Positions 36,287-44,719 of a stretch of 64,000 nucleotides of DNA are shown here, piece after piece. Made by a program: the position numbers and the translations under genes. The first letter of the stretch is position 1. Each line of letters opens with the position of its first letter. The notes under the pieces are model-generated. The model had not been told where the DNA came from. It was given only the letters and a program-made list of their open reading frames with translations, and did not search any database. Location: positions 266,001 to 330,000 of the forward strand of contig CP046062.1 in NCBI GenBank assembly GCA_009676745.1. The letters are read 5' to 3'. The stretch is from Leuconostoc mesenteroides subsp. mesenteroides. Its GTDB lineage: Bacteria; Bacillota; Bacilli; Lactobacillales; Lactobacillaceae.

Positions 36287-37414
36287 CTATCCCCAAACTT
36301 CATCGAGGATTTCTTTAACAAGTGCCAACTTGGCCCACTGTTGTTCTTCGGTTAAAATATTGCCTTCTTCAGTAGAAGCGAATCCGCACTGTGTTGACAA
36401 CCATAAACGATCCAAAGGTAAATATTTTTCCGCTTCATGGATTCGCTTAATAATATCTTCTTTCTTTTCTAATTCACCTGTTTTAGTTGTAATCAGACCG
36501 AGAACAACTTTTTTATCCCCTGATACTTTAGCCAAAGGTTCAAAACCACCTGCTCGTTCTGAATCATATTCTAGGAAATAACTTGATACATTTTCTTGGC
36601 CAAATAACTCATCAGCAACCGCATCATAACCACCAGAAGCTGCCCAATCCGAATGGTAATTTCCACGGCAGATATGTGTATTAATGGTCAAATCTTCTGG
36701 TAAGTTAGCAATTGCACCGTTGTTCAAGTCCAAATACAGCGTTTTCAATTGTTGAACATCAAAACCTGATCCAGCCATTTTTTCCCAGAAATCAGTATCT
36801 ACAAGCATGCCCCATGTACAGTCATCTAATTGAACTGTTTTAGCTCCTGCTTCATATAATGCAAGGATTTCTTCATGGTAAACACGCTTAATATCTGCAA
36901 AAAATTCTTCATCAGTAGTATAGAAGTTTGATACAACATCAGCATTGGTACCACGAACTAGTTCCGCATAAAATTGTGATGGTGACGGAATGGTAATTTT
37001 CGCTTCTACACCAGCTTCATCAGCCAGTGCTTTAAGAAACTTAAAATGTTTAATAAATGGGTGTACGTTGGCATCAAAACTTAATTTCCCATTTAAACGT
37101 GCTGAATCATCACGTGTTTCTTCATGGGCGAAAAAGTAGCCTTCTCCGTAGTTTAATCTTTCAACACCACCGAATCCCCAGAAATTATCTAGGTGCCAAT
37201 ATGAACGACGAAATTCGCCATCTGTCACCACCGCTATTCCAGCAGCAATTTGTTGATCAACCAAATGCGCAATCGCTGAATTTTCAACACCTTCAAGTTC
37301 TTCTTGTGTCAACTTACCAGCTTCAAAATCTTGCCGTGCTTGTTTTAATTCAGCTGGTCGTAGAAATGAACCAACATGTTGAAAGCCTAGTGCCTTTAGT
37401 GTCTGAGTTGTCAT
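36287..37414 (-). CDS. Short MetE-like methyltransferase (YxjG/YxjH type), first paralog
   Basis: 375-residue protein equal to the C-terminal catalytic barrel of MetE, beginning LKALGFQHVGSFLRPAELKQARQ. The zinc ligands are kept: NTHICRGN (His, Cys) and LSTQCGFAST (Cys). Similar to Bacillus YxjG/YxjH, MetE paralogs under methionine control whose methyl donor is not settled. RBS AAAGAGGAAAAA. First gene after the second T-box and before metY. About half identical by eye to the paralog at 38513-39640. Confidence 0.9.
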   Translation of the reverse strand: MTTQTLKALGFQHVGSFLRPAELKQARQDFEAGKLTQEELEGVENSAIAHLVDQQIAAGIAVVTDGEFRRSYWHLDNFWGFGGVERLNYGEGYFFAHEETRDDSARLNGKLSFDANVHPFIKHFKFLKALADEAGVEAKITIPSPSQFYAELVRGTNADVVSNFYTTDEEFFADIKRVYHEEILALYEAGAKTVQLDDCTWGMLVDTDFWEKMAGSGFDVQQLKTLYLDLNNGAIANLPEDLTINTHICRGNYHSDWAASGGYDAVADELFGQENVSSYFLEYDSERAGGFEPLAKVSGDKKVVLGLITTKTGELEKKEDIIKRIHEAEKYLPLDRLWLSTQCGFASTEEGNILTEEQQWAKLALVKEILDEVWG

Positions 37415-37458
37415 AATTTTTCCTCTTTTTTTCGAATTTTATTAGTGGTTACAAAACA

Positions 37459-37785
37459 ACAAAAAATCCCGCAGTCTAATTAATTTAGACTGCGGGACGA
37501 CTCGTCGTGTTACCACCCGGTGTTTATGTGTCGACAAAAAGCCTGCACACCTCAATATCAATCATCTTTATCATGCTTCGAGAATATCTGTACATAATAT
37601 TGAGAATTGATGTCGCTATATCGGGCTCTCCCGGCCATTGCTTGCGTCGTTTCAATAAATGAATCAGCGTGCGTTCGCAATAACAGTAACTCCAAGACCA
37701 TTTTCATGTGTTCGCGCTGTCTACTTTCACCAAACGTAAACTCTCTTTTTAACGCTACAACACTACTTATCTTTTCTTTGTTAGA
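37459..37785 (-). ncRNA. Met-type T-box riboswitch of the MetE-paralog/metY unit
   Basis: T-box GGGTGGTAACACG at 37506-37518 (minus strand), terminator CCCGCAGTCTAA / TTAGACTGCGGG plus U-run (37459-37497), Stem I element GAGAG near 37740, and ATGGTCTTGGAGTT with the presumed AUG specifier at 37699-37701. Confidence 0.92.
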
Positions 37786-37788
37786 ATA

Positions 37789-37816
37789 ATCATACTATAT
37801 TATAATAATTTGTCAA
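37789..37816 (-). promoter_or_regulatory. Promoter of the second T-box unit
   Basis: TTGACA (37811-37816), 16-bp spacer, TATGAT (37789-37794) on the minus strand, directly before the leader RNA and 19 bp downstream of the luxS stop. Confidence 0.8.
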
Positions 37817-37834
37817 TGCTTTTTTCATTAAAAA

Positions 37835-38311
37835 TTAAACAATTTTACGTTCAAACGCATCACTGGAAATACCCTGTGCCAAAATAATTTTGGCCCATTC
37901 TTTAGCTGAATGTAAGCTATGATCTTTGTAGTTCCCACAACTCTCGATTTCTGCTGCAGGTACTTCGGTTACTTCATCACTAACAATTCTTTCTAATACT
38001 TTTTTGAAAACTTTAGCTAGTGTTTCTGAATCGTAATTTACCCATGAGATGACATGGAATCCAGTGCGACATCCAAATGGTGACATATCAATAATACCAT
38101 CAATTTCATCGCGAACTAGGCCTGCAAATAAATGTTCTAGGGTATGCAATCCACCTGTTTCAATAGATGTTTCATTAGGTTGTGTTAACCGTAAATCATA
38201 ATTAGTAATGCTACCACCATTAGGACCGGCTTGTGTTTCAATCACACGAACATAAGGTGCCTTAACCTTTGTATGATCCAAAGTAAAACTTTCAACAACT
38301 GTTTCTGACAT
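37835..38311 (-). CDS. luxS: S-ribosylhomocysteine lyase (autoinducer-2 synthase)
   Basis: 158-residue iron enzyme cleaving S-ribosylhomocysteine to homocysteine and the AI-2 precursor DPD. Metal ligands are in HTLEHLFAG (His, His) and the Cys of [20 protein letters not shown] contributes the catalytic Cys. RBS GAAGGAGAAAAATA. Last gene of the metA unit, so homocysteine recycling is coexpressed with homocysteine synthesis. No terminator is visible before the next T-box promoter. Confidence 0.97.
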   Translation of the reverse strand: MSETVVESFTLDHTKVKAPYVRVIETQAGPNGGSITNYDLRLTQPNETSIETGGLHTLEHLFAGLVRDEIDGIIDMSPFGCRTGFHVISWVNYDSETLAKVFKKVLERIVSDEVTEVPAAEIESCGNYKDHSLHSAKEWAKIILAQGISSDAFERKIV

Positions 38312-38385
38312 TATTTTTCTCCTTCAAGATAAGATAATGGCTTAATGACCTTGGTCTTTGTGCCATACCATTTCTTAGCGATAGA

Positions 38386-38468
38386 CTATTGGAACGTTTT
38401 TGCGCGGTACAACGTTACCAATATTTTATCTGTCTCATGATTTTTATTATTAGCCGCGGTTACTATTA
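38386..38468 (-). pseudogene. Possible relic of a methionine-operon micropeptide before luxS
   Basis: A minus-strand frame in this gap reads HETDKILVTLYRA then stops at TAG (38386-38388). This resembles LHTDKITTAVYLN of the micropeptide before metF. No ATG, GTG or TTG start and no ribosome site exist in that frame. It occupies the equivalent place, between a MetE paralog and the next gene (luxS). The match is short and could be chance. Confidence 0.35.
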
Positions 38469-38512
38469 TATTAACATTTTACAGATGTGATTGTTAATAC
38501 ATGTGTTCATTT

Positions 38513-39640
38513 TCAAGCAAGTTGCGTATCAGCAATATGTTTAATCAAGGCTAATTTTTTCCATTGATCAGGAATCGTTAAGATATTCCCCTCTTCCGTT
38601 GAAGAAAATCCACATTGTGTTGATAGGGCCAAATTAGACTTAGGTACATAGTTTGCTGCCTCGTTAATTCTTGCAACAACTTCATCAACATCTTCTAAAT
38701 CTGCTGACTTAGAAGTTAACAATCCTAGTACAATTTCAACATTTTGGCGATTGTTATATATTTCTTTCAAAGGCTCAAATCCACCTGAACGATCATTATC
38801 ATATTCTAAGAAAAAGGCGTCATAGTCTAGTTGTCCTAAATACTTTGCAATTGGCTCGTAACCGCCTTCAAACAAGTAAGTCGATTTAAAGTTACCACGA
38901 CAAATGTGTGTTGCTAATTTCAGATCTTCTGGTAATCCAGCCAGCGCCTTATTAATTACATAAACATTATCGACTGCTGTTTGTTCGAAATTTGCACGTT
39001 CCTCGGGATTGTCAGAATGGGCGTTCAACTGCGCTATCAAGTATGCCCAAGTTGTATCATCAATTTGTACATAACGCGCACCTAAATCATAGAACTTCTG
39101 GAGTGTATCATGATAAGCTTGAGCTAAATCGTCTAAAAATTCTGACCATGAATCATAATATTTTGACCATAAATCAGAACGGTGATCACGATTAATAATC
39201 AAACTCGGTGATGGAATCGTTTGTTTTGGCTCCACCCCCGCAGGTGTCACTGATTTCAAATATTCAAAATCCTTAAAGAATGGATGGTCTAAATTCGCAT
39301 GAACTTTGCCATTTAAACGAACATTAGTTGATCGCGTTTTTTGACCGTGAAACTTGTACGAGTCATTTTGATCATAAAACTCAAATCCACCGAGTTGACC
39401 TAAAAAGTCTAAATGCCACCATGAACGATTGAATTCACCATCAGTGACAGCCAATAGACCAACCTTAACTTGTTTATCAACTAGATTTTTAATTTCATCA
39501 TGTTGCACTTTTAGTAAATCATCGCGCGAAATTGTCCCTTGCGCATATTGCTCACGTGCTTCTTTCAAGCTTTCTGGACGTAAGTAAGACCCCACTTGAT
39601 CAAAATGATAATTTAATTTTTTTGTTTTTGTAGTTGTCAT
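38513..39640 (-). CDS. Short MetE-like methyltransferase (YxjG/YxjH type), second paralog
   Basis: 375-residue MetE-core protein (NYHFDQVGSYLRPESLKEARE). Zinc ligands are ATHICRGN and LSTQCGFSST. The ATG at 39638-39640 (MTTTKTKKLN) has AAGGAGAAAAAT; an upstream start at 39658 overlaps this ribosome site. Fourth gene of the metA unit, between metC and luxS, so it likely methylates homocysteine with a donor still unknown for the family. Confidence 0.9.
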   Translation of the reverse strand: MTTTKTKKLNYHFDQVGSYLRPESLKEAREQYAQGTISRDDLLKVQHDEIKNLVDKQVKVGLLAVTDGEFNRSWWHLDFLGQLGGFEFYDQNDSYKFHGQKTRSTNVRLNGKVHANLDHPFFKDFEYLKSVTPAGVEPKQTIPSPSLIINRDHRSDLWSKYYDSWSEFLDDLAQAYHDTLQKFYDLGARYVQIDDTTWAYLIAQLNAHSDNPEERANFEQTAVDNVYVINKALAGLPEDLKLATHICRGNFKSTYLFEGGYEPIAKYLGQLDYDAFFLEYDNDRSGGFEPLKEIYNNRQNVEIVLGLLTSKSADLEDVDEVVARINEAANYVPKSNLALSTQCGFSSTEEGNILTIPDQWKKLALIKHIADTQLA

Positions 39641-39692
39641 ATTTTTCTCCTTAAACACTGGTATTTGAATAACCTACACGTAATCTATTAAC

Positions 39693-40832
39693 CTAAATTA
39701 AGGCTAAGGCACTATCTAAATCTGCAATTATGTCTTCCGTATCCTCTAATCCAACGGAAAGACGTAACAAACCTGGCGTAATACCACATTTAGCCAGCTC
39801 ACCAACGTTTAACTCTGCGTGGCTCATTTTTGGCGGGTAACTAATAATTGTTTCCACCGCTCCTAAACTAACTGAAAATACTGGGATATGTAAGGATTCC
39901 ACTACTTTCTTAGCATTTTCTTGACTGCCAACATCAAAGCTCAACACCGCCCCACCACTTTTAGCTTGTGACGCATGAACTTCATAGCCTTTATGTGTTT
40001 TCAACCCTGGGTATAGGACATTTGATACTTTTTCATGAGCCTCTAAATGCTCAGCTATTTTATAAGCTGATTCACTTGAATGCGTCATGCGAACACCAAG
40101 TGTTTTTATGCCACGCAACAACAGCCACGTATCAAAAACACTAAGTGTTGCCCCAACTGAATTCTGAATAAAATAAATTTGATTTGCTAACTTTTTATCA
40201 TTGACTACGACAGCACCTGCAAGAATGTCAGAATGTCCTGCTAAAAATTTTGTTGCCGAATGAACTACAATATCAACACCTAAATCCAAAGGCTTCTGCA
40301 GAAAGGGTGATAAAAATGTGTTGTCAGCAATTGTAAACAACTGATGTTTCTTTGCAATATCAACTACCCCACGAATATCAGTAATGTTCAAAACTGGGTT
40401 CGAAGGGGTTTCAATATATAATGCTTTGGTTTCTGGTTTAATAGCCTGCTCGATAGCTGTTAAATCACTAAAGTCAACAAAGTCATGTGTGATACCCCAT
40501 CTTGGTAAAACATCTTCTAAAACACGAAATGTGCCACCATAAACATGTTTACTAACCACAATATGATCTCCAGCTGATAAGGTAAACAGCACACCACTAA
40601 TTGCTGCCATTCCAGTACTAAAAAGGTACCCATACTTTCCATGTTCAAGCTGCGCAATTGCTTTTTCACCTGCGTCACGAGTGGGATTGCCAGATCGAGC
40701 GTAGTCATATTCACCAAATTCATCAAAAGATTTTTGACTAAAGGTTGAACTAAATTGAATCGGTGTATTAATTGCACCTGACAATGGATCATTTGTTGTT
40801 GCTACATCAATAATATTTGTCCAATCACTCAT
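39693..40832 (-). CDS. metC: Cystathionine beta-lyase-like PLP enzyme
   Basis: 379-residue Cys/Met metabolism PLP enzyme that would split cystathionine to homocysteine. PLP lysine in [20 protein letters not shown]; phosphate contacts in YDYARSGNPTRDAGE; SSTGMAA-like LFSTGMAAISG. Overlaps the upstream paralog by 4 bp (ATGA), so the two are coupled. Assignment of beta-lyase versus gamma-lyase is from operon order (second PLP gene after metA). Confidence 0.88.
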   Translation of the reverse strand: MSDWTNIIDVATTNDPLSGAINTPIQFSSTFSQKSFDEFGEYDYARSGNPTRDAGEKAIAQLEHGKYGYLFSTGMAAISGVLFTLSAGDHIVVSKHVYGGTFRVLEDVLPRWGITHDFVDFSDLTAIEQAIKPETKALYIETPSNPVLNITDIRGVVDIAKKHQLFTIADNTFLSPFLQKPLDLGVDIVVHSATKFLAGHSDILAGAVVVNDKKLANQIYFIQNSVGATLSVFDTWLLLRGIKTLGVRMTHSSESAYKIAEHLEAHEKVSNVLYPGLKTHKGYEVHASQAKSGGAVLSFDVGSQENAKKVVESLHIPVFSVSLGAVETIISYPPKMSHAELNVGELAKCGITPGLLRLSVGLEDTEDIIADLDSALALI

Positions 40833-41938
40833 CGCTTTGCTCCTTCAACTGCTTGCCTTAAATCTGTCAATAGATCCTCTTTATTTTCTAATCCAGCACT
40901 GACACGAACCAATTGGTTGGTAATGCCCAAGTGATCGCGTTGCTCTTGACTCATATCGTGATGTGTTTGTACCGCGGGAATCGTAATCAACGTTTCTGGG
41001 CCACCCAAGCTTTCCGCAAAAGATCCGATATGTAATCCTTTCAAAAAAGCATCTACATCATAATCGTTTGACAAATAAAAACTTAACATACCACCAAGAC
41101 CAGCATACAAAACTTTATCTATACCAGAAATACACGGTAATTTTTTGGCCAAATATTGTCCATTTTCATTGTGCCGTTGCATACGAAGATGCAATGTTTT
41201 CAAACTACGCAACAATAGCCAAGAACTAAACGAATCTAAAACTTGTCCGCGTGTCGTCAGTGATATTTCTAATTTTTCGGCTAACTCATCACGATTAACG
41301 ACTACTACCCCAGCCAAAATATCATTATGTCCACCAAGATATTTTGTAGCGGAATGAACAACAATGTCCGCACCGAGCGTCAATGGTTGTTGAAAAATAG
41401 GCGTTAGGAAAGTGTTATCAACAGCAATTAAAATATCAGGATTGATGTTTTTTACTTTTGCACTTAACTTCTGAATATCGATTACTTTCATCGTTGGATT
41501 AGATGGTGTTTCCAACCAAACAAGTCGCGTATTTTCGTTAATTAAGGTCGAAATATCAGCTACCCCATTCCAAACATCATAGCTCACACCACTCTGTTCA
41601 ACAATGGCATCAAAATAGCGATATGTGCCACCATATAGATCATCCGAGGTAATAAAATGCTCACCATTTTTAATCAATGAAGCAAATAAAAGATCAATCG
41701 CTGCCATACCAGAGCTAGTAGCAAATGCTTGAACCCCTTGCTCTAAATCCGCTAACTGCTCTTCCAGTATTTGACGTGTCGGTGTTTGTAAACGTGCATA
41801 GTCAAAGCCAGATGACTCACCCAAATTAGGATGTCGATAAGCCGTTGAAAAATATAGTGGACTCACTACCGCCCCTGTTTTGATGTCATCACTGCCGTTT
41901 CCGCCCTGTGCTAATAAAGTATCAATTTTAATGCTCAT
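40829..41938 (-). CDS. metB: Cystathionine gamma-synthase-like PLP enzyme
   Basis: 369-residue paralog of its downstream neighbour. PLP lysine in VVHSATKYLGGHNDILAGVV, and FDYARLQTPTRQILEEQLADLEQG in the N-terminal part. Position straight after metA with a 4-bp overlap suggests it uses the O-acylhomoserine made by MetA with cysteine. Exact reaction (gamma-synthase or beta-lyase) cannot be proved from the sequence. Confidence 0.85.
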   Translation of the reverse strand: MSIKIDTLLAQGGNGSDDIKTGAVVSPLYFSTAYRHPNLGESSGFDYARLQTPTRQILEEQLADLEQGVQAFATSSGMAAIDLLFASLIKNGEHFITSDDLYGGTYRYFDAIVEQSGVSYDVWNGVADISTLINENTRLVWLETPSNPTMKVIDIQKLSAKVKNINPDILIAVDNTFLTPIFQQPLTLGADIVVHSATKYLGGHNDILAGVVVVNRDELAEKLEISLTTRGQVLDSFSSWLLLRSLKTLHLRMQRHNENGQYLAKKLPCISGIDKVLYAGLGGMLSFYLSNDYDVDAFLKGLHIGSFAESLGGPETLITIPAVQTHHDMSQEQRDHLGITNQLVRVSAGLENKEDLLTDLRQAVEGAKR

Positions 41939-42852
41939 AAGTATTTACATTGCGAGGTCCCTAAACCCAGCTTGTTCCTCTCTTGATTTAATGTTGGTAT
42001 TGTTGATTTTGATGAAATCATTTTTTCTATTAACAGTTCCCCCCAATTTATAAAAAATTTTTCAGCATCACTCTGCCATGTATTCGTTGGCTTATTATGA
42101 TGAAAATAGTTCTTAGGTGCAATTGTGTTCGGGTCAATAACTATGTCACGAAGATATTCGTTCTCTAGAGTCTCTGTATCATATTCGAAATGTCCAGTAA
42201 TGTAGGTTGAGCTTACATGTTCATCCCTCAAAATGAACGCGCCCAAAATATCGTCACCAGCGACTTTCAATCGTCTAGCTACACCAAAATTTGGTACCGT
42301 AAAGTAACGAGATTGTGGCATATTAATGTGTTCCAAATCTTTTAATAATGAATGCCGTTTAAAAATTTGGCTAGCTTGAAATACACCTGAAATTTTTTCT
42401 GACAAAGCTTTGACAGGAAAATTCCGCTCTGCGTAGCCAGCGCCATACGCTGCCCAACATGCAAATAGACTTTCAGTTACATGTGTTTTTCGCCATTCTA
42501 GTAAATAACAAAATTCATCCCAGTAATCAATTTGTTCAAATTTCATGCGATCTACCGGCGCACCCGTAACAATCAATCCGTCAAATGTTTTATGCCAAAT
42601 ATCGTTGAGTTTGACATAGTTAGTTATAATTGCGTCTGTTTCATGGCGAATTTTATGTTCACTTGGCACTGCAAATGTTACTCGAACATTGACAGATAAA
42701 TGACTCAGCAATTTCGTAAACTGCTTTTCAGTTTGTAATCGATTGGGCATTAAGTTAACCAAAAGTATATTGATAGTCGGTTCTAATACTTCAAAACGAC
42801 CAATTACAAAGCTTTCCCGTTTCAACAAACCGTTATTTAATATAACACTCAT
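41935..42852 (-). CDS. metA: Homoserine O-acyltransferase (MetA family)
   Basis: 305-residue enzyme activating homoserine with acetyl or succinyl from CoA. The glutamine-amidotransferase-like fold shows INILLVNLMPNRLQTEKQF, TGAPVDRMKFEQIDYWDE and the nucleophile in LFACWAAYGAGYAE; later GHFEYDTETL and NYF. The ATG at 42850-42852 (MSVILNNGLLKRES) follows GGAGGAAGCAC; upstream in-frame starts are inside the T-box leader. First gene of metA-metB-metC-metE paralog-luxS. Confidence 0.93.
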   Translation of the reverse strand: MSVILNNGLLKRESFVIGRFEVLEPTINILLVNLMPNRLQTEKQFTKLLSHLSVNVRVTFAVPSEHKIRHETDAIITNYVKLNDIWHKTFDGLIVTGAPVDRMKFEQIDYWDEFCYLLEWRKTHVTESLFACWAAYGAGYAERNFPVKALSEKISGVFQASQIFKRHSLLKDLEHINMPQSRYFTVPNFGVARRLKVAGDDILGAFILRDEHVSSTYITGHFEYDTETLENEYLRDIVIDPNTIAPKNYFHHNKPTNTWQSDAEKFFINWGELLIEKMISSKSTIPTLNQERNKLGLGTSQCKYL

Positions 42853-42879
42853 GTGCTTCCTCCAAATTCTTAGAAAATA

Positions 42880-43205
42880 AAAAAGCCCCGTAGTATCCAA
42901 AGATACTACGGGACGTTAATTGACGTGTTACCACCCGGTATTTATGTAAACATTGCCAGTTTACACCTCCAAACGTACGCCAAAAACTTTCGTCGAGAAC
43001 ATCTGTGAAAGCTTTGGTTTATACGCTGTCCAGTAACGGGGACGCCCGATTTCAACTTACCGCGTAGCACATATGAGTGTTCGCTTGCTCGTATCCGTAA
43101 AAAAACTCCAAGACCATTTTCCAACTGATTATCTTGCTCGCTTTCACCAAACACGAACTCTCTAACTAAGATTCAAAGATGTACTTATCTTTTCAACGTT
43201 TATAT
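42880..43205 (-). ncRNA. Met-type T-box riboswitch of the metA unit
   Basis: T-box GGGTGGTAACACG (42924-42936, minus strand), terminator CCCGTAGTATC / GATACTACGGGG plus U-run (42880-42913), Stem I element AGAGAG near 43160, and ATGGTCTTGGAGTT with the presumed AUG specifier at 43115-43117. Confidence 0.92.
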
Positions 43206-43213
43206 TGATTATT

Positions 43214-43242
43214 ACTATAACTTTTAATTTAATATATGTCAA
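43214..43242 (-). promoter_or_regulatory. Promoter of the metA unit
   Basis: TTGACA (43237-43242), 17-bp spacer, TATAGT (43214-43219) on the minus strand, just before the T-box leader. Confidence 0.88.
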
Positions 43243-43350
43243 TAGTTTTTAATATTTCTCATTATATTTTCTTTTATATCGGTTTCATATTCAGCATTAG
43301 AAACTACTTTATGGTACAATTCTACTAGAATTTAGTGAGGTAAATAAATT

Positions 43351-43677
43351 ATGTACGAACCAACACATAATACAAATACAGTTGTTGAAGAACATATAAA
43401 CAAGCCCGGTCGTCATGTTATGTTCCTTTCTGCAGATTGGTGTGGTGATTGTAAAGCTATAAAGCCTTTTGTTCAGGCTATCAAAGATGAAGTTACACAA
43501 AGTGCTGAATGGTTTGATGCTGATAGAGATGAAAATATTGATGTTGCAACAAAGCATAACATGCGTGGTATTCCGTCTTTCGTTTTGTTTGAGAATGGAC
43601 AAGAAATTTCACGTATCGGACACGGTGAACGCCTAACACCAAAAGAAATCGTAGATTGGTACCATTCTACACTTTAA
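43351..43677 (+). CDS. Thioredoxin-fold protein with CGDC motif (YtpP-like)
   Basis: 108-residue cytoplasmic thioredoxin-family protein. The redox motif is WCGDC (SADWCGDCKAIKPF) instead of WCGPC, and the cis-proline segment is MRGIPSFVLFENGQE. RBS GTGAGGTAAATAA. Single gene, convergent with htrA and ending at a strong terminator. Probably a thiol reductase or bacillithiol/CoA-linked redoxin; partner unknown. Confidence 0.88.
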   Translation: MYEPTHNTNTVVEEHINKPGRHVMFLSADWCGDCKAIKPFVQAIKDEVTQSAEWFDADRDENIDVATKHNMRGIPSFVLFENGQEISRIGHGERLTPKEIVDWYHSTL

Positions 43678-43687
43678 TTTTAGTACC

Positions 43688-43745
43688 AAAATAGCCCATA
43701 AATATCTCAAGAAATTACTAAACTTGTGATATTTATGGGCTATTT
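43688..43745. terminator. Bidirectional terminator between trx-like gene and htrA
   Basis: 18-bp perfect inverted repeat beginning AAATAGCCCATAAATATC with a 22-nt loop; A- and T-rich ends allow use on both strands. Confidence 0.88.
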
Positions 43746-43769
43746 CTATGATACTTACTATACTGGTTG

Positions 43770-44627
43770 CTACTTTTCGGTATTTTTAATAAATGTCTGA
43801 ACAATATCTGCTGGAATAGCAAATCCCATGCCTTCAACACTCGTACCATCCGTAGAAGAAGCTATTTTTGATGAGTTAATACCAATTACCTCCCCCTTCA
43901 GGTTAATTAATGGTCCACCTGAATTTCCAGGATTAATGGCAGCATCTGTCTGAATAGCAGTCGTTTCTGAAGAACCCGTTTCTTCAGCAGAAAGTGTACG
44001 GCGCGGAGCTGAAACAATGCCGCTAGTCAAAGAAGTAGCATAATCTGATCCCAAAGGAGACCCGATTGCTAAGACCTGTTGACCAGACTGCAATTTTTGG
44101 GAATTACCAAAAGATGCTGTTGTTTTGATGTCTGTTGTTTTTGCTTTTAACAGCGCCAAATCTTTGCTTGAATCTGTGCCAACAATAGTTGCTTGGATTT
44201 TTTTACCACTAGCGGTAATTAATTGTAGTTCGTCTGAATCTGCTACCACATGATTATTAGTAATAATATACGCATATTCACCTGAAATTTTATAAACAAC
44301 ACCCGAACCTTCTGATGCTGTTTCCAATTCTGAACTACTCTCTGGCTGATTCTGTTGGAAAAATGATGACCAACCATTACTTGATGGTGTTTTCTGTAAA
44401 TTCTGAACAGTAACCACAGCACTTTTCACTTTATTATAAGCTGTTGTTGCCGTATCACTGCTTGTGTAAGCCGTCTTGGCGACGGTCGTTGTGCCAGCTG
44501 AATTGCTTGTTTTTGTTGTATTTGTCCGTTGCTGGAACCAAGAATCTGGCTGCAATCCAGAATAAACAACGAAACTTGCTACCAATGCTGAAACTATAGC
44601 AACAATAATTAAAGAATGCTTTTTCAT
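43770..44627 (-). CDS. htrA: HtrA/DegP-type serine protease lacking a PDZ domain
   Basis: 285-residue surface protease. N-terminal membrane anchor at about 5-24, a Ser/Thr-rich linker to about 65, then a trypsin-like domain. The triad is His126 (ITNNHVVAD), Asp156 (SKDLALL) and Ser236 (NPGNSGGPL). The protein ends at the point (GFAIPADIVQTFIKNTEK) where typical HtrA continues into a PDZ domain of about 100 residues. The ATG at 44625-44627 follows GAAAGGGCG. It lies 92 bp downstream of a two-component system on the same strand, recalling the CiaRH-HtrA link in streptococci. Confidence 0.93.
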   Translation of the reverse strand: MKKHSLIIVAIVSALVASFVVYSGLQPDSWFQQRTNTTKTSNSAGTTTVAKTAYTSSDTATTAYNKVKSAVVTVQNLQKTPSSNGWSSFFQQNQPESSSELETASEGSGVVYKISGEYAYIITNNHVVADSDELQLITASGKKIQATIVGTDSSKDLALLKAKTTDIKTTASFGNSQKLQSGQQVLAIGSPLGSDYATSLTSGIVSAPRRTLSAEETGSSETTAIQTDAAINPGNSGGPLINLKGEVIGINSSKIASSTDGTSVEGMGFAIPADIVQTFIKNTEK

Positions 44628-44719
44628 AATTCGCCCTTTCATATGTGTACGTGATTACTTTTCTGACAAAAATTCATACTCTATTATATTCATAATAATG
44701 GCATAAAGTAAATTAAACA

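Noticed and set aside
38312..38385. Nine-codon ATG frame between the relic and luxS
   Set aside because: No ribosome site and no resemblance to a regulatory leader.
43309..43602. 97-codon minus-strand frame over the thioredoxin-like gene
   Set aside because: Antisense to a well-supported gene with CGDC motif and ribosome site; no family resemblance.
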